Position numbers and translations under genes: made by a program. This document shows, piece after piece, positions 45,341 to 54,411 of a stretch of DNA of 64,000 nt. The notes beneath the pieces were generated by a model. It had not been told where the DNA came from. It ran no database searches and worked only from the letters and a program-made list of their open reading frames with translations. Each line of letters opens with the position of its first letter. Position 1 is the first letter of the stretch. The stretch comes from Bacteroidetes bacterium GWC2_46_850 (lineage in GTDB: Bacteria > Bacteroidota > Bacteroidia > Bacteroidales > Dysgonomonadaceae). The stretch is taken from positions 277,228 through 341,227 of the forward strand of contig MENQ01000024.1 in the NCBI GenBank assembly GCA_001768325.1. Reading direction: 5' to 3'.

Positions 45341-45934
45341 TTAATCCTGAAAAAGCAGTTTTTGTATCCGGGGACGCAGGAACTCTTTGAAGTAGGCGAT
45401 GAACTCCGCTTCACCGAATTTTACTTTGTAGGAACCATCTGCGGGTGAAAGGGTAAATCCGGTACCCACACCATTCACTGATTCAATCTGTAGGCCGCCA
45501 TCCAGCAGTTGTTTGGCATTGGAGGCGATGTATGACTCCAGCGCTGCGGTATCACCGGCTCCTATTGTTAAATTCCCTTTATCTGCCCAACTTTTCACCA
45601 GCTCCACAATCAGCTGTTGCATGAACGTCTTATCGGCAGTGGCTGCCTTTACGTTCATGGTTGCCAGCTTGTTGGTCACCAGGTTGGTAATCTCCGATCT
45701 AAGTGCTGCCGATGATTGGGAGGCGTAAAGTTTCAATTCGGACTCGGTGTGGTTTTTTAATTCTGCGGCTTCTTTTTCTGCCGCCGCAATGATATCTCCG
45801 GCTTTTGCTTTTGCCTCATTCAATATTTGTTCCTTCCGCGCAAGGGCTTCTGCTACAATTTTGTCGGCTTCCTCCCTGCCCTTTTCCACACCCTCGGAAT
45901 AGAGCTTGGAGGTGAGTTCCTGAATTTTGTCCAT
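45341..45934 (-). CDS. ntpE: V-type ATP synthase subunit E
   Basis: 197 aa. Peripheral stalk subunit: a long N-terminal coiled coil rich in Lys, Glu and Ala (about 1-85: LTSKLYSEGVEKGREEADKI, EAKAKAGDIIAAAEKEAAEL), then a globular domain that binds the top of the catalytic head. Opens the operon. A possible -7 box (TAACTTTG) lies about 105 bases upstream of its start. Confidence 0.9.
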   Translation of the reverse strand: MDKIQELTSKLYSEGVEKGREEADKIVAEALARKEQILNEAKAKAGDIIAAAEKEAAELKNHTESELKLYASQSSAALRSEITNLVTNKLATMNVKAATADKTFMQQLIVELVKSWADKGNLTIGAGDTAALESYIASNAKQLLDGGLQIESVNGVGTGFTLSPADGSYKVKFGEAEFIAYFKEFLRPRIQKLLFQD

Positions 45935-46040
45935 AGTATGTTGTAATATTTTTAAGTTCCGGGCTTACATTTGATAGCTCTTTTGTAGCGATCTGCTCGC
46001 ACACTACCCCTCTGATTTGTCGGGTAGTTAAAATGATACA

Positions 46041-46048
46041 CAAAGTTA
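46041..46048 (-). promoter_or_regulatory. Candidate -7 box for the V-ATPase operon
   Basis: The minus strand reads TAACTTTG, the same octamer as upstream of pnp. It is 107 bases before the subunit E start. No clear -33 element was found. Confidence 0.35.
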
Positions 46049-46131
46049 CAAAAAAGAATGTATATCTTTCTCTATTCTTTGTTTCAAAAAGCAAAATGTT
46101 TTCTGCCTGCATGGTCTATGGTCGGCCATCG

Positions 46132-46166
46132 TTTAGCTTTCAGTAGTCAGCTATCAGCTGTCAGTT
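46132..46166 (-). repeat. Heptanucleotide repeat tract D (between V-ATPase and efflux operons)
   Basis: On the minus strand: AACTGAC, AGCTGAT, AGCTGAC, TACTGAA, AGCTAAA, five units in register with the same closing pair as tracts A and C. Here an ATG follows three bases later (46129), but the frame it opens is only 27 codons long and matches nothing I know. Confidence 0.75.
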
Positions 46167-46220
46167 CTATTGGAGGAATGTTGGTCAGTGCTGCGATTGA
46201 GGGGGGAGTGGTGAGTCAGT

Positions 46221-47546
46221 TTATTCCATATATTTGCCGATTTTCCCACTGATCTGGAGCAGTGATATTTCATACAACTTGGTATTGTATTGCGCGGTGA
46301 GGAGACGTTGTTCGGCTTCCAGTAAGCTGTTTTGGGCTTCACGTAGTTCCAGACCGGAGAGATCGCCGATCTTATACCGCTCCATGGCGATCTCGTAATT
46401 GAGCTCCGCATTACCGAGGCTTTCAATCTCCAGGCTGGTCAGTTCCATGTTATTCTGATAGGCAATCCACATATTGGCAAAGTCGCTTTGTAGTGCCAGT
46501 TTACGCTGTTCCACCTCCAGTTCCCTATTTTGAATGGAGATTTTAGCGTTCTGCTGTTCCCGTTTGCGGTTGAATCCGTCGAAAAGAGTGTATCCCAGTG
46601 TCACACCCACTGTAGGACCCCAGCTTCGCTGCCGGTCGAGCGTGCCGCTGTTGTAGTTATAGTGCGTAAAGCCATATCCTCCATCCAGTCGCAGGTAGGG
46701 ATAGTTGCGACTTTGCAGGTTCTTGAGTTCCAGTTCACTCAGTCGCTTGTTCTTCTCCGTGAGAAGCAGGCCTGTGTTGCGCTGCAGGGTGGCATCGAGC
46801 AATTGCTCTTTCGAGAGGGATGCGTCAAACAGGATGGTGGTATCCTGTGCAGCAAAGATACGGTCAACATCTCCGCCCATCATCTCGTTCAACAAGATGC
46901 GCGAACGATGCAGTGTCTCATATTGCTGGATCAGCAGGGAGCTGTCGGCATTAAAATACACCCGCGCCTGTTGCAGGTCGAGTCGCGAGAGCGAACCCAC
47001 CTGATAACGGGCTTCCACGATGCGCAGCCGCTCGCGGGAGAGGGCTACTGCGTATTTGAGGTTACCCAGCCGCAGCTGTTGTTGCACGTAATTGTAATAT
47101 TCTGCCGTGAGATTGGCAACAAACGTCTCCACTGCCAGGCGTGTGTTTAGCTCTCCGATGGTCTGCAGTTCCTGTAGCCTTTTGTAGTTGGTCTGCACGC
47201 GGAATCCCTCAAAGAGTGTCCAGTTGAGATTTACCCCCGCGTCGGTGGTGCCGGTGGTGGCATTGCGTGTCTGCACCGCTTCAGCACCATCGGCCGGAAA
47301 CTGGTCACTGTTGCTGCTGCGCAGGTTGTATCCGCCATTGAGTGACACTCCCGGTAGGAATCCGGCATTACCTGGTGTGACATTGTTGGCGGAGATCAAT
47401 GCTTCGTTGCGGGTAATCTGTAAGTCGTAATTGTTTTCCAATCCCTTCTGCAGACATTCCTGCAGGGTCATCACCTCCTGCGACAGCACGAGTGAAGGGA
47501 GCAGAAGAGAGGTGAACAATATCGTTTTTATTATTCGTTTATACAT
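46221..47546 (-). CDS. TolC-family outer membrane efflux channel
   Basis: 441 aa. Signal peptide (about 1-22, ends VLSQ). Two repeats of the TolC fold: long helices with paired heptads around QTIGELNTRLAVETFVANL and AKISIQNRELEVEQRKLALQ, separated by beta segments. It forms the outer-membrane exit duct for the RND pump. Its start overlaps the pump stop by 8 bases, so the three efflux genes form one operon. Confidence 0.92.
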   Translation of the reverse strand: MYKRIIKTILFTSLLLPSLVLSQEVMTLQECLQKGLENNYDLQITRNEALISANNVTPGNAGFLPGVSLNGGYNLRSSNSDQFPADGAEAVQTRNATTGTTDAGVNLNWTLFEGFRVQTNYKRLQELQTIGELNTRLAVETFVANLTAEYYNYVQQQLRLGNLKYAVALSRERLRIVEARYQVGSLSRLDLQQARVYFNADSSLLIQQYETLHRSRILLNEMMGGDVDRIFAAQDTTILFDASLSKEQLLDATLQRNTGLLLTEKNKRLSELELKNLQSRNYPYLRLDGGYGFTHYNYNSGTLDRQRSWGPTVGVTLGYTLFDGFNRKREQQNAKISIQNRELEVEQRKLALQSDFANMWIAYQNNMELTSLEIESLGNAELNYEIAMERYKIGDLSGLELREAQNSLLEAEQRLLTAQYNTKLYEISLLQISGKIGKYME

Positions 47547-50500
47547 TGGGCAATTTTTCTTCTTTTTTCTTCTTTTCTTTTTCTTCCCGGTCGGTGGAGA
47601 GATAGATATACATCACCGGCACCACAAACAGGGTGAGCAGCGTGGATATCAGCAGGCCCCCCACCACGGCCGTACCCATGGCAATGCGTCCATTGGCGCC
47701 CTCGCCGGTAGCCAGTGCGAGCGGCAAAAGCCCCAGGATGGTCGATATGCTTGTCATGAGGATGGGCCGCAACCGTTGCAGTGAGGCTTCGATGATGGCT
47801 TTATGCTTTTTGAGTCCTGCCTGTTGACGCTGATTGGCAAACTCCACAATGAGGATCCCATTCTTGGTCACCAGGCCAATCAGCATGATGATCCCAATCT
47901 GGCTGTATATGTTCATGGTCACTCCGAACATCCACATGAACAGCAGCGCACCGAAAAGAGCCATGGGTACGGAGAACATGATCACAAAAGGATCCTTGAA
48001 GCTCTCAAACTGCGCCGCCATCACCAGAAAAATCAAAATAATGGCCAGCCCGAAAGCAAACAACAAGCTTGAGGAACTCTCTCTAAAGTTTCTCGATTCT
48101 CCTTCCAACGCAGTTCTGAAACTGTCATCGAGCACCTCAGCCGCAATGCGGTCCATCTCTTCGAGCCCATCACCCAGGGAGTAACCCGGTGCCAGCCCGG
48201 CTGATAAGGTGGCCGAATTGAACCGGTTGTAGCGATAGAGCTGGGGCGGTGCCACCGACTCTTCCAATTTTACCAGGTTGTCCATCTGGATCATCTGCCC
48301 GCTGTTGTTTTTGATATAGATGGTCTTCAGGTCGACCGGCGTATTGCGTTGTTGCCGGTTTATCTCTCCCAGAATCTGATACTGCTTCCCATTCATATAG
48401 AAGTAACCCATTCGCTGTCCGCTGAGGGCATACTGTAATGTCTGCCCGATATCGCGGGTGCTGACACCCAGCATGGCTACCTTGTCGCGGTCGATGATGA
48501 TTCTGGTTTCGGGTTTTGTGAACTTCAGATCCACGTCGGCCATCTGGAAGTAAGGGCTTTGGTTCACCTTCTCCATGAGGGGTGGTATAAACTCCTGCAG
48601 TTTCTCAATGTTGGGCGCCTGCAGCACGTACTGTATGGGCATACCGGCACGACGTCCACCGAAGGTGGACTGCTGCTGGACGAATGCACGTGCTGCCGTT
48701 TCATTGCGCACGCCGCGTGTAAGCTCCGCCGCGATCTCCATCTGCGTCCGGTCACGCTCGCTCATGTCGGGCAGCACCAGACGCACCATGCTGAAGCCGC
48801 TGCGGGTAAATACAATGTTCGACTCCCGCTCGGGTACAATTGAGTCGGCAATGGCCGATATGCGGTCGGTATAATCCCGTACAAACTCAAAGGTTGCTCC
48901 TTCCGGTGCTGTGCTACGAATCATTACCTGAGAGCGGTCCTCCAGGGGTGCCATCTCGGCCGGAATGATTCTCCAGAAAAGAACAATCAGCAGGGTGGAG
49001 ACAATCAGGATGGGCAGGACATACCATTTATGATTGAGGAATGAGAGGAGCCATTTTTCATAAAAACGGTTTATTCCATTAAAGAAAGCCTCCGTTTTAT
49101 CGTAGAACCTGCTACTTTTTCTTTTTCGTTTCAACAGCTTGGAAGAAAGCATGGGCACGAAGGAGAGGGCAACAAAGGAAGAGATGATCACTGCACCCGA
49201 TATCACGATACTGAATTCACGAAACAATCGCCCGGTCATTCCTTCCAGAAACACGATCGGGAAGAAAATGGCCACCAATGTAATTGTGGTGGAAACCACA
49301 GCAAAGAAAATCTCCTTGGAACCGGTGATGGATGCTTCCCTGGGATCCAAGCCCGACTCTACCTTCTGAAAGATATTCTCAGTCACCACAATCGCATCAT
49401 CCACCACGAGTCCTACAGCAAGCACTACAGCAAGCATCGATAACACATTGATGGAAAAACCGGCAAGGTACATCACGAAGAAAATGCCGATAAGCGATAT
49501 GGGAATCACTACTGCCGGAATCAGGGTGACCCGCCAGTTACGGAGGAAGACGAAAATAATGAATACAACCAGGATAAAAGCAATGATCACTGTAGACTGC
49601 ACTTCCAGAATGGATGCCCGGATGAATTTGGTGTTGTCGAATGCTACATCGAGGATTACATCTTCCGGCAGGTCTTTTTCCATCTGTTCCATGCGTAGTC
49701 GCACTTCATCGGCGATGTTGATGTGGTTGGCACCCGGCTGTGGGACGATCACGCAGCTTACCATCGGTACGCCATTCCTGCGGAGGATATTCTGCCTGTT
49801 AGCTGCATCCAGCTCCGCATAACCCACATCCCGGAAACGCACGATGCGGAAGTTGTCTTCAATAAGGATCAGATTGTTAAAATCTTCGGGTGTCTGCATC
49901 AGTCCCATGGTGCGGATAGATTGCTCTATGTGGTCGCCCTCGATGCTGCCGGCGGGTAGCTCCACATTTTCGCGATCCAGGGCGTTCTTGATGTCCATGG
50001 GTGTAATGTTGTAGGCAGCCATGCGAAGAGGATCGAGCCAGAGCCGCATGGCATAGCGGTACTCACCCCATATCTCCACGGCACTCACGTTGGAGATGGT
50101 CTGCAGCCGCTCCTTCACGGTGAGGTCGGCAATCTCGGAGAGCTCCAGCAAAGAGCGGAGCGGACTCTGCACGGTGATCTGCATGATTGGATCGGAGTCG
50201 GCATCGGCCTTCGAGACCGTGGGTGGGTCGGCATCACGTGGCAGATAGCGCTGCGCTATGGATACCTTATCCCTCACATCGTTTGCCGCCGTTTCCATAT
50301 CGACACTCAACTCAAACTCCACGGTGATCCGGGAGTTGCCCTGGCTGCTGCGGCTGACGAGCGAGCGGATGCCGGGTATGCCATTGATGTGCTGCTCCAG
50401 GGGCTCTGTGATCTGGTTTTCAATCACCTCGGCGTTGGCACCGGGGTAGGAGACCTGCACCGTGATGATGGGATTGTCCACGCTGGGGTACTCGCGTACT

Positions 50501-50610
50501 GGCAGGTTTGTATAGCCGATCAGCCCGAAGATGATGATGATCAACACCATCACCGTGGCCAATACCGGTCGTTTGATGCTTAGTTCGGAAAAGTTCATTT
50601 TCTTTATCAA
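47539..50610 (-). CDS. RND efflux pump, hydrophobe/amphiphile type (AcrB-like)
   Basis: 1023 aa. Trimeric inner-membrane pump driven by protons. Twelve helices in two halves, each followed by a large periplasmic porter/docking domain. The proton-relay Asp pair is present in AVGLVVDDAIVVTENIF (helix 4), and the signature FVALSFVPMLSSKLL is present. It opens as NFSELSIKRPVLATVMVLII, as in HAE1 pumps. Substrates cannot be deduced, but drugs, bile acids or fatty acids are likely. It lies between the adaptor (4-base overlap) and the TolC gene (8-base overlap). Confidence 0.95.
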   Translation of the reverse strand: MIKKMNFSELSIKRPVLATVMVLIIIIFGLIGYTNLPVREYPSVDNPIITVQVSYPGANAEVIENQITEPLEQHINGIPGIRSLVSRSSQGNSRITVEFELSVDMETAANDVRDKVSIAQRYLPRDADPPTVSKADADSDPIMQITVQSPLRSLLELSEIADLTVKERLQTISNVSAVEIWGEYRYAMRLWLDPLRMAAYNITPMDIKNALDRENVELPAGSIEGDHIEQSIRTMGLMQTPEDFNNLILIEDNFRIVRFRDVGYAELDAANRQNILRRNGVPMVSCVIVPQPGANHINIADEVRLRMEQMEKDLPEDVILDVAFDNTKFIRASILEVQSTVIIAFILVVFIIFVFLRNWRVTLIPAVVIPISLIGIFFVMYLAGFSINVLSMLAVVLAVGLVVDDAIVVTENIFQKVESGLDPREASITGSKEIFFAVVSTTITLVAIFFPIVFLEGMTGRLFREFSIVISGAVIISSFVALSFVPMLSSKLLKRKRKSSRFYDKTEAFFNGINRFYEKWLLSFLNHKWYVLPILIVSTLLIVLFWRIIPAEMAPLEDRSQVMIRSTAPEGATFEFVRDYTDRISAIADSIVPERESNIVFTRSGFSMVRLVLPDMSERDRTQMEIAAELTRGVRNETAARAFVQQQSTFGGRRAGMPIQYVLQAPNIEKLQEFIPPLMEKVNQSPYFQMADVDLKFTKPETRIIIDRDKVAMLGVSTRDIGQTLQYALSGQRMGYFYMNGKQYQILGEINRQQRNTPVDLKTIYIKNNSGQMIQMDNLVKLEESVAPPQLYRYNRFNSATLSAGLAPGYSLGDGLEEMDRIAAEVLDDSFRTALEGESRNFRESSSSLLFAFGLAIILIFLVMAAQFESFKDPFVIMFSVPMALFGALLFMWMFGVTMNIYSQIGIIMLIGLVTKNGILIVEFANQRQQAGLKKHKAIIEASLQRLRPILMTSISTILGLLPLALATGEGANGRIAMGTAVVGGLLISTLLTLFVVPVMYIYLSTDREEKEKKKKEEKLPNV

Positions 50611-51713
50611 TCTGCGCTGTTAGGAACCATTCGATCAATTCTTACGGGCATGCCGCTGCGGAGCTGCATCACGCCGGTTGTCAGCAGGGTATCTCCCACG
50701 GTAAGGCCACTGACGACCTCGACCGAAGAGGAGGTACGCATGCCGGTGGTGATCTCCACCTCTTTGGCTTTTCCATTTTCATAGACATAGGTGATGTCGC
50801 GACCCATCTCCTTCACGGTGGAGATGCCGGGAATCACAATGGCGTTGTCGATCTGATCGAGCTTGATGCGGATGGAAGCCGACTGACCCGGCTTGATCCG
50901 GCCGTCGGTATTCGCGTAGCGCGCCCGGGCAAAGAGGCTGAGCGTCTGCACATCGAGACGGGACTCCACCGCGTAAACCGATGCGTTATATACTTCCAGA
51001 TCATTCTCTACCGTGAAGGCGATCTCCGTTCCGGGCTTGATCCTGTTCACGAAATTCTGGGTGAGGGAGAACTCGACCTTCAGGGGCGATATCTTTGTTA
51101 AGTTGGCCACCACGACATTGGGTGAGGCATAGGCTCCCTCGCTCACCTGCCGCAAACCGATCATGCCACCGAAGGGTGCCCGCAGTTCTGTCTGCCGGAT
51201 GCGTGTTTTTACCAGCTCGATGTCGGCTTTCAAAGTCTCCAGCTGGGTGAACACCGACTGGTAGGTTTCCTGGCTGATGGCATCTTTCTCGAGCAAGGTT
51301 TGTTGCCGGAACAGCCGGTCTTCGGCCAGTGGGAGCTGTGCTTCCAGTTTTTTCAGCTCAGCCTGCAGGGGAGCATCGTTTACTTTTGCCAACAGGGTGC
51401 CCTGCTGTACATAAGTTCCCTCCTGGAAATAAATGTGGGTGATCTTTCCCGATGACTCAAATGTCAGGTCCACTTCCTCATCCGGGAGAAGCACACCCGT
51501 GATTCGAAACAGGTTGTTCAGTGTCTGGGGTTGCAGAATGGTGGCGTTGACTACCAGTTCCGACCTGCCGGTACCTTCGGCCGGGGTGCGCTTAATGGAA
51601 GCACCATCGGAGTCGTCTGAAGCCAGAAGCTGCTTGATCCGGGGAAAGAAAGCCATCCCCAGAATCAATAGGGCGATGGAGCCAATAACGATGATTTTGC
51701 TCTTTTTCGTCAT
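50607..51713 (-). CDS. RND efflux periplasmic adaptor (MFP/HlyD family)
   Basis: 368 aa. An N-terminal membrane anchor (about 6-24, IIVIGSIALLILGMAFF) and no Cys for lipidation in it. Then the two lipoyl half-motifs (LTFESSGKITHIYFQEGTYVQ and ELRAPFGGMIGLRQVSEGAY), with a coiled coil between (about 115-170), then beta-barrel and membrane-proximal domains. It links the pump to TolC. First gene of the operon; a possible -7 box (TAAATTTG, 51734-51741) lies just upstream. Confidence 0.93.
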   Translation of the reverse strand: MTKKSKIIVIGSIALLILGMAFFPRIKQLLASDDSDGASIKRTPAEGTGRSELVVNATILQPQTLNNLFRITGVLLPDEEVDLTFESSGKITHIYFQEGTYVQQGTLLAKVNDAPLQAELKKLEAQLPLAEDRLFRQQTLLEKDAISQETYQSVFTQLETLKADIELVKTRIRQTELRAPFGGMIGLRQVSEGAYASPNVVVANLTKISPLKVEFSLTQNFVNRIKPGTEIAFTVENDLEVYNASVYAVESRLDVQTLSLFARARYANTDGRIKPGQSASIRIKLDQIDNAIVIPGISTVKEMGRDITYVYENGKAKEVEITTGMRTSSSVEVVSGLTVGDTLLTTGVMQLRSGMPVRIDRMVPNSAD

Positions 51714-51893
51714 GTCGATAAAACAAATTTGTTCAAATTTACCGATTTAAAACCGACCGGAATGAGTAGTGGCAGTCTATTTTAGTTTTTTTAGTGTTAC
51801 TTATCGACAAATCGTGCAAAAAAACCGATGAACAGGGCTGTGAGAAAGATTTTAATAACTATTTTTGACGATTCAATCTAATCAATTAACCCA

Positions 51894-52595
51894 ATGGATG
51901 TAAAAAGACTATCGTTATTGATCGCAACCTTTATGAGCTGGTTAACTTTCGCTGAAGCCCAGGATTGGGCAAATCTGAATCGTTTCAGAGAAGACAATGA
52001 AAAACTTGCCCCTGCCCGCACATGTGACGACAGGGTAGTATTCATGGGGAACTCCATTACCCAGGGGTGGATCGACCGTGTTCCCGATTTTTTTGCCAAC
52101 CGTCCTTATATTAACCGGGGTATAAGTGGTCAGACCACACCCCAGATGCTGCTTCGTTTCAGACAGGATGTCGTTCAACTCCGGCCAAAGGTGGTGGTGA
52201 TCCTGGCCGGCACCAATGACATAGCCGGCAATACCGGTCCCTCCACCCTGGAGATGATCGAAGACAATATTTACTCCATGACAGAACTGGCACAGGCTCA
52301 CGGTATTCAGGTTGTGCTTTGCTCTGTGTTGCCGGCGTACGACTATCCCTGGCGTACCGGATTGGAGCCGGCGCCCAAGATCGTGGAACTGAACAAAAGA
52401 ATCAAGCGATATGCCGACACACACGGCGTGGTGTATTGCGACTACTTCACTGCCATGGCCGACGAACGCGATGGCCTTCCCAAAGAACTATCTGAAGACG
52501 GCGTACATCCCAATCTAGCCGGGTATGCGGTCATGGGACCTATCGTGGAGAATGCAATCGCACGCGCACTTTTGATGTGGAAAGCATTTAAATAG
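51894..52595 (+). CDS. SGNH/GDSL-type hydrolase (secreted esterase/acylhydrolase)
   Basis: 233 aa. Signal peptide at about 1-22 (SWLTFAEAQ). SGNH blocks: the nucleophile Ser54 in FMGNSITQGW, Gly in GISGQTTPQML, Asn in LAGTNDIAGN, and the Asp-His pair in DGVHPNLAGY. It most resembles GDSL proteins of carbohydrate-esterase type, which deacetylate glycans, but substrate prediction is not possible. Monocistronic; a hairpin terminator follows. Confidence 0.93.
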   Translation: MDVKRLSLLIATFMSWLTFAEAQDWANLNRFREDNEKLAPARTCDDRVVFMGNSITQGWIDRVPDFFANRPYINRGISGQTTPQMLLRFRQDVVQLRPKVVVILAGTNDIAGNTGPSTLEMIEDNIYSMTELAQAHGIQVVLCSVLPAYDYPWRTGLEPAPKIVELNKRIKRYADTHGVVYCDYFTAMADERDGLPKELSEDGVHPNLAGYAVMGPIVENAIARALLMWKAFK

Positions 52596-52616
52596 GGGGT
52601 GATATTCTTACGCAGA

Positions 52617-52650
52617 CCCCCAACAGTTTTTATGTAACTGTTGGAGGTTT
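52617..52650 (+). terminator. Terminator after the SGNH hydrolase gene
   Basis: CCAACAGTT (about 52620-52628) pairs with AACTGTTGG (52636-52644), with extra partly matched CC/GG pairs outside, followed by a short T run. It also lies just downstream of the small cysteine protein gene on the other strand. Confidence 0.6.
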
Positions 52651-52660
52651 GTGCATTCAT

Positions 52661-52795
52661 TTAATTGCTTTTTTTTATTTTCTTTGGTTTGCAGGCATGT
52701 TTTTCTTTCTTCACCGGAGCATCGCACTTCTTACAGATGAATTTCGCTCCATCTTTAACAATCAGGTCCTTATCCTTACAGGCTGTTTTACTCAT
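52661..52795 (-). CDS. Small cysteine protein, 44 aa (possible zinc-binding)
   Basis: The minus strand from ATG 52795 to TAA 52661 encodes 44 residues beginning MSKTACKDKDLIVKDG and containing FICKKCDAPVKKEKHACK. Cysteines lie at 6, 21, 24 and 35; the central CxxC plus the two outer Cys could hold one metal ion. About a third of the residues are Lys. Very similar short proteins (start MSKTACKDKDL, CxxC core) are annotated as hypothetical in other Bacteroidota, from memory. The codon structure and the isolated position between two opposite genes support a real gene. Function unknown. Confidence 0.8.
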   Translation of the reverse strand: MSKTACKDKDLIVKDGAKFICKKCDAPVKKEKHACKPKKIKKSN

Positions 52796-52845
52796 TTGCG
52801 TTGGTTTATCATCAAACAGCCGTAAGGATCATTATGTTTAATCTT

Positions 52846-54117
52846 TTAGTCCATAAACAGGTATTCTTTCGTATCTCTCAAACCGGGAGCAGAAAAATAA
52901 ACAGCCAGATTGCCCCGGATATAAACATGCCTGTTAAGGTTTGTGGGGTTATCCACAATGTTCAATGCGTTTTTTAACGTAGTAGTTGAAATACTGACCG
53001 GGATCATATTGCTGGTCACCGTCTCATTCATATTATCGGCCAGTGCAATATTGCTTTTCACCTGACCGGTGGTGTCGGTCACAAACTTACTGATGGAGCC
53101 GTCAAAAGCTCCAACAATATAACCTTTCACCCAGACATCATTTTTTCCCTGTGCCTCCATTGCCTGTATTACGGTATAGGGATGACTGATGGATCCTTTT
53201 ATAGCCGGCGGAGCAACTTCGGTGCGGTCGGCAGTGACTGTTTCGGATGGCGGTGTGATCCAGGGGGTGATGCTCCCCGGTTCAATAAGGGCTTTCTCCT
53301 CTTCGGTGTAGAGTGTGGCATTCAGGTTGTGCAGGGTAGATGATGCCAATGGATTCGTTGTGACTGTTGCAGGCAGTGTCGATTGATAGACCTGTTCGTT
53401 GTCGCCGATCACAAACCATAATTTACTCTCCGATAGATCGCTTCCCGGCAGCAGAATAGCCTCCGCCACTGTGCCATCACTGCTGATACCCAAGGCGATG
53501 TCTTCGGTTTCCGGAGAGCTGGTAAGGGTGCCGTTCACCAGGTTGAATGATGCTTTGGTGGGTACGTTGGTGAGAATGACCGAAAGCTCACTCAAGTCGA
53601 TGTTTCTGTAATGGGTAATCTGCAGCACAATCTTTGAAAGCCGGTGTGAGAAAAGCATGTTCACACTGGGATTGGTCATGTTTTTGGCAGTCACATTGTT
53701 TGCGTACATGAGGTCGAGCGCGGCCTGATGCGATTGCACCGTGAGATCAATCGGAATGACGAAATCGGTCAATGCCCGATAGGGATAGTAGGCGATAAAA
53801 TCGACGTTGGAACCGTTGAATGGCAAATAAATTGCCTGCGACTCATTTTTGGGTGTAAAAATACCGGTTTCATCATATCGATAATGTACGTTCTGAGCCA
53901 GGGCTGTGTTACTGAGGGGCACACCCGATTTGATCATATAAATGCCAATACCGTCGTCTTTCTCCCATGTGGAGCCCGAAAGACGCGTCTTCACCCCTTC
54001 AATGTCTGCTGTGACCCTGATACACTTGCTTGCCCTAGTAGGGTCAATGGTTTCTCCTTCGCACGCTAAAAAGAGAAGACAGATTAGCGGCAAAATGAAA
54101 AATAGAAGTTTCATCAT
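52846..54117 (-). CDS. Fimbrillin-like lipoprotein with C-terminal DUF6359-like domain
   Basis: 423 aa. The lipoprotein signal ends LLFLAC (Cys19), followed by EGETIDPTRAS. Residues about 30-270 match the Mfa-like/fimbrillin pattern (RVTADIEGVKTRLSGSTWEK, YLPFNGSNVDFIAYYPY, MLFSHRLSKIVLQI). Residues about 305-423 resemble the OB-fold-like DUF6359 (HPYTVIQAMEAQGKNDVWVK, GYIVG, NRHVYIRGNLAVYF). Such proteins may be surface or fimbria-associated adhesins. It is a single gene with no fimbrial partner nearby, so its role as a pilin is doubtful. Confidence 0.82.
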   Translation of the reverse strand: MMKLLFFILPLICLLFLACEGETIDPTRASKCIRVTADIEGVKTRLSGSTWEKDDGIGIYMIKSGVPLSNTALAQNVHYRYDETGIFTPKNESQAIYLPFNGSNVDFIAYYPYRALTDFVIPIDLTVQSHQAALDLMYANNVTAKNMTNPSVNMLFSHRLSKIVLQITHYRNIDLSELSVILTNVPTKASFNLVNGTLTSSPETEDIALGISSDGTVAEAILLPGSDLSESKLWFVIGDNEQVYQSTLPATVTTNPLASSTLHNLNATLYTEEEKALIEPGSITPWITPPSETVTADRTEVAPPAIKGSISHPYTVIQAMEAQGKNDVWVKGYIVGAFDGSISKFVTDTTGQVKSNIALADNMNETVTSNMIPVSISTTTLKNALNIVDNPTNLNRHVYIRGNLAVYFSAPGLRDTKEYLFMD

Positions 54118-54225
54118 CTTGATAATTAGTTGAATAAAGAAATAATAAAGAATAAAACTTTTCCCAATGCTTCTGCCTGGAGAGTGCAGAATGGTTGCCT
54201 TTACATTACGCGCGTCGCATACCGA

Positions 54226-54233
54226 TATATTTG
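54226..54233 (+). promoter_or_regulatory. Candidate -7 box for ilvD with a long leader
   Basis: TATATTTG on the plus strand would give a leader of about 175 nt before the ilvD ATG. The leader holds a 16-codon frame (54245-54295, MNYHFFQVRSISLRKS). A leader peptide is possible but weak: only three of the sixteen residues are Ile, Val or Leu, and no attenuator hairpin is evident. Confidence 0.3.
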
Positions 54234-54411
54234 CACCAAAAATTATGAATTATCACTTTTTTCAGGTGCGATCAATCAGTTTACGCAAAAGTTGATGATT
54301 AAAAGTTAAGAAGCAATCTATTTAATATAAAGTATTCAAAAAAGAGAGTATATTGCGTTAATTTGTACCGATTATAAATAAAGTATTCGGAAAATATATT
54401 TATTTCACCGT

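Noticed and set aside
45816..46112. 98-codon minus frame overlapping the subunit E start
   Set aside because: It overlaps ntpE in another frame, has no family match, and crosses the predicted promoter.
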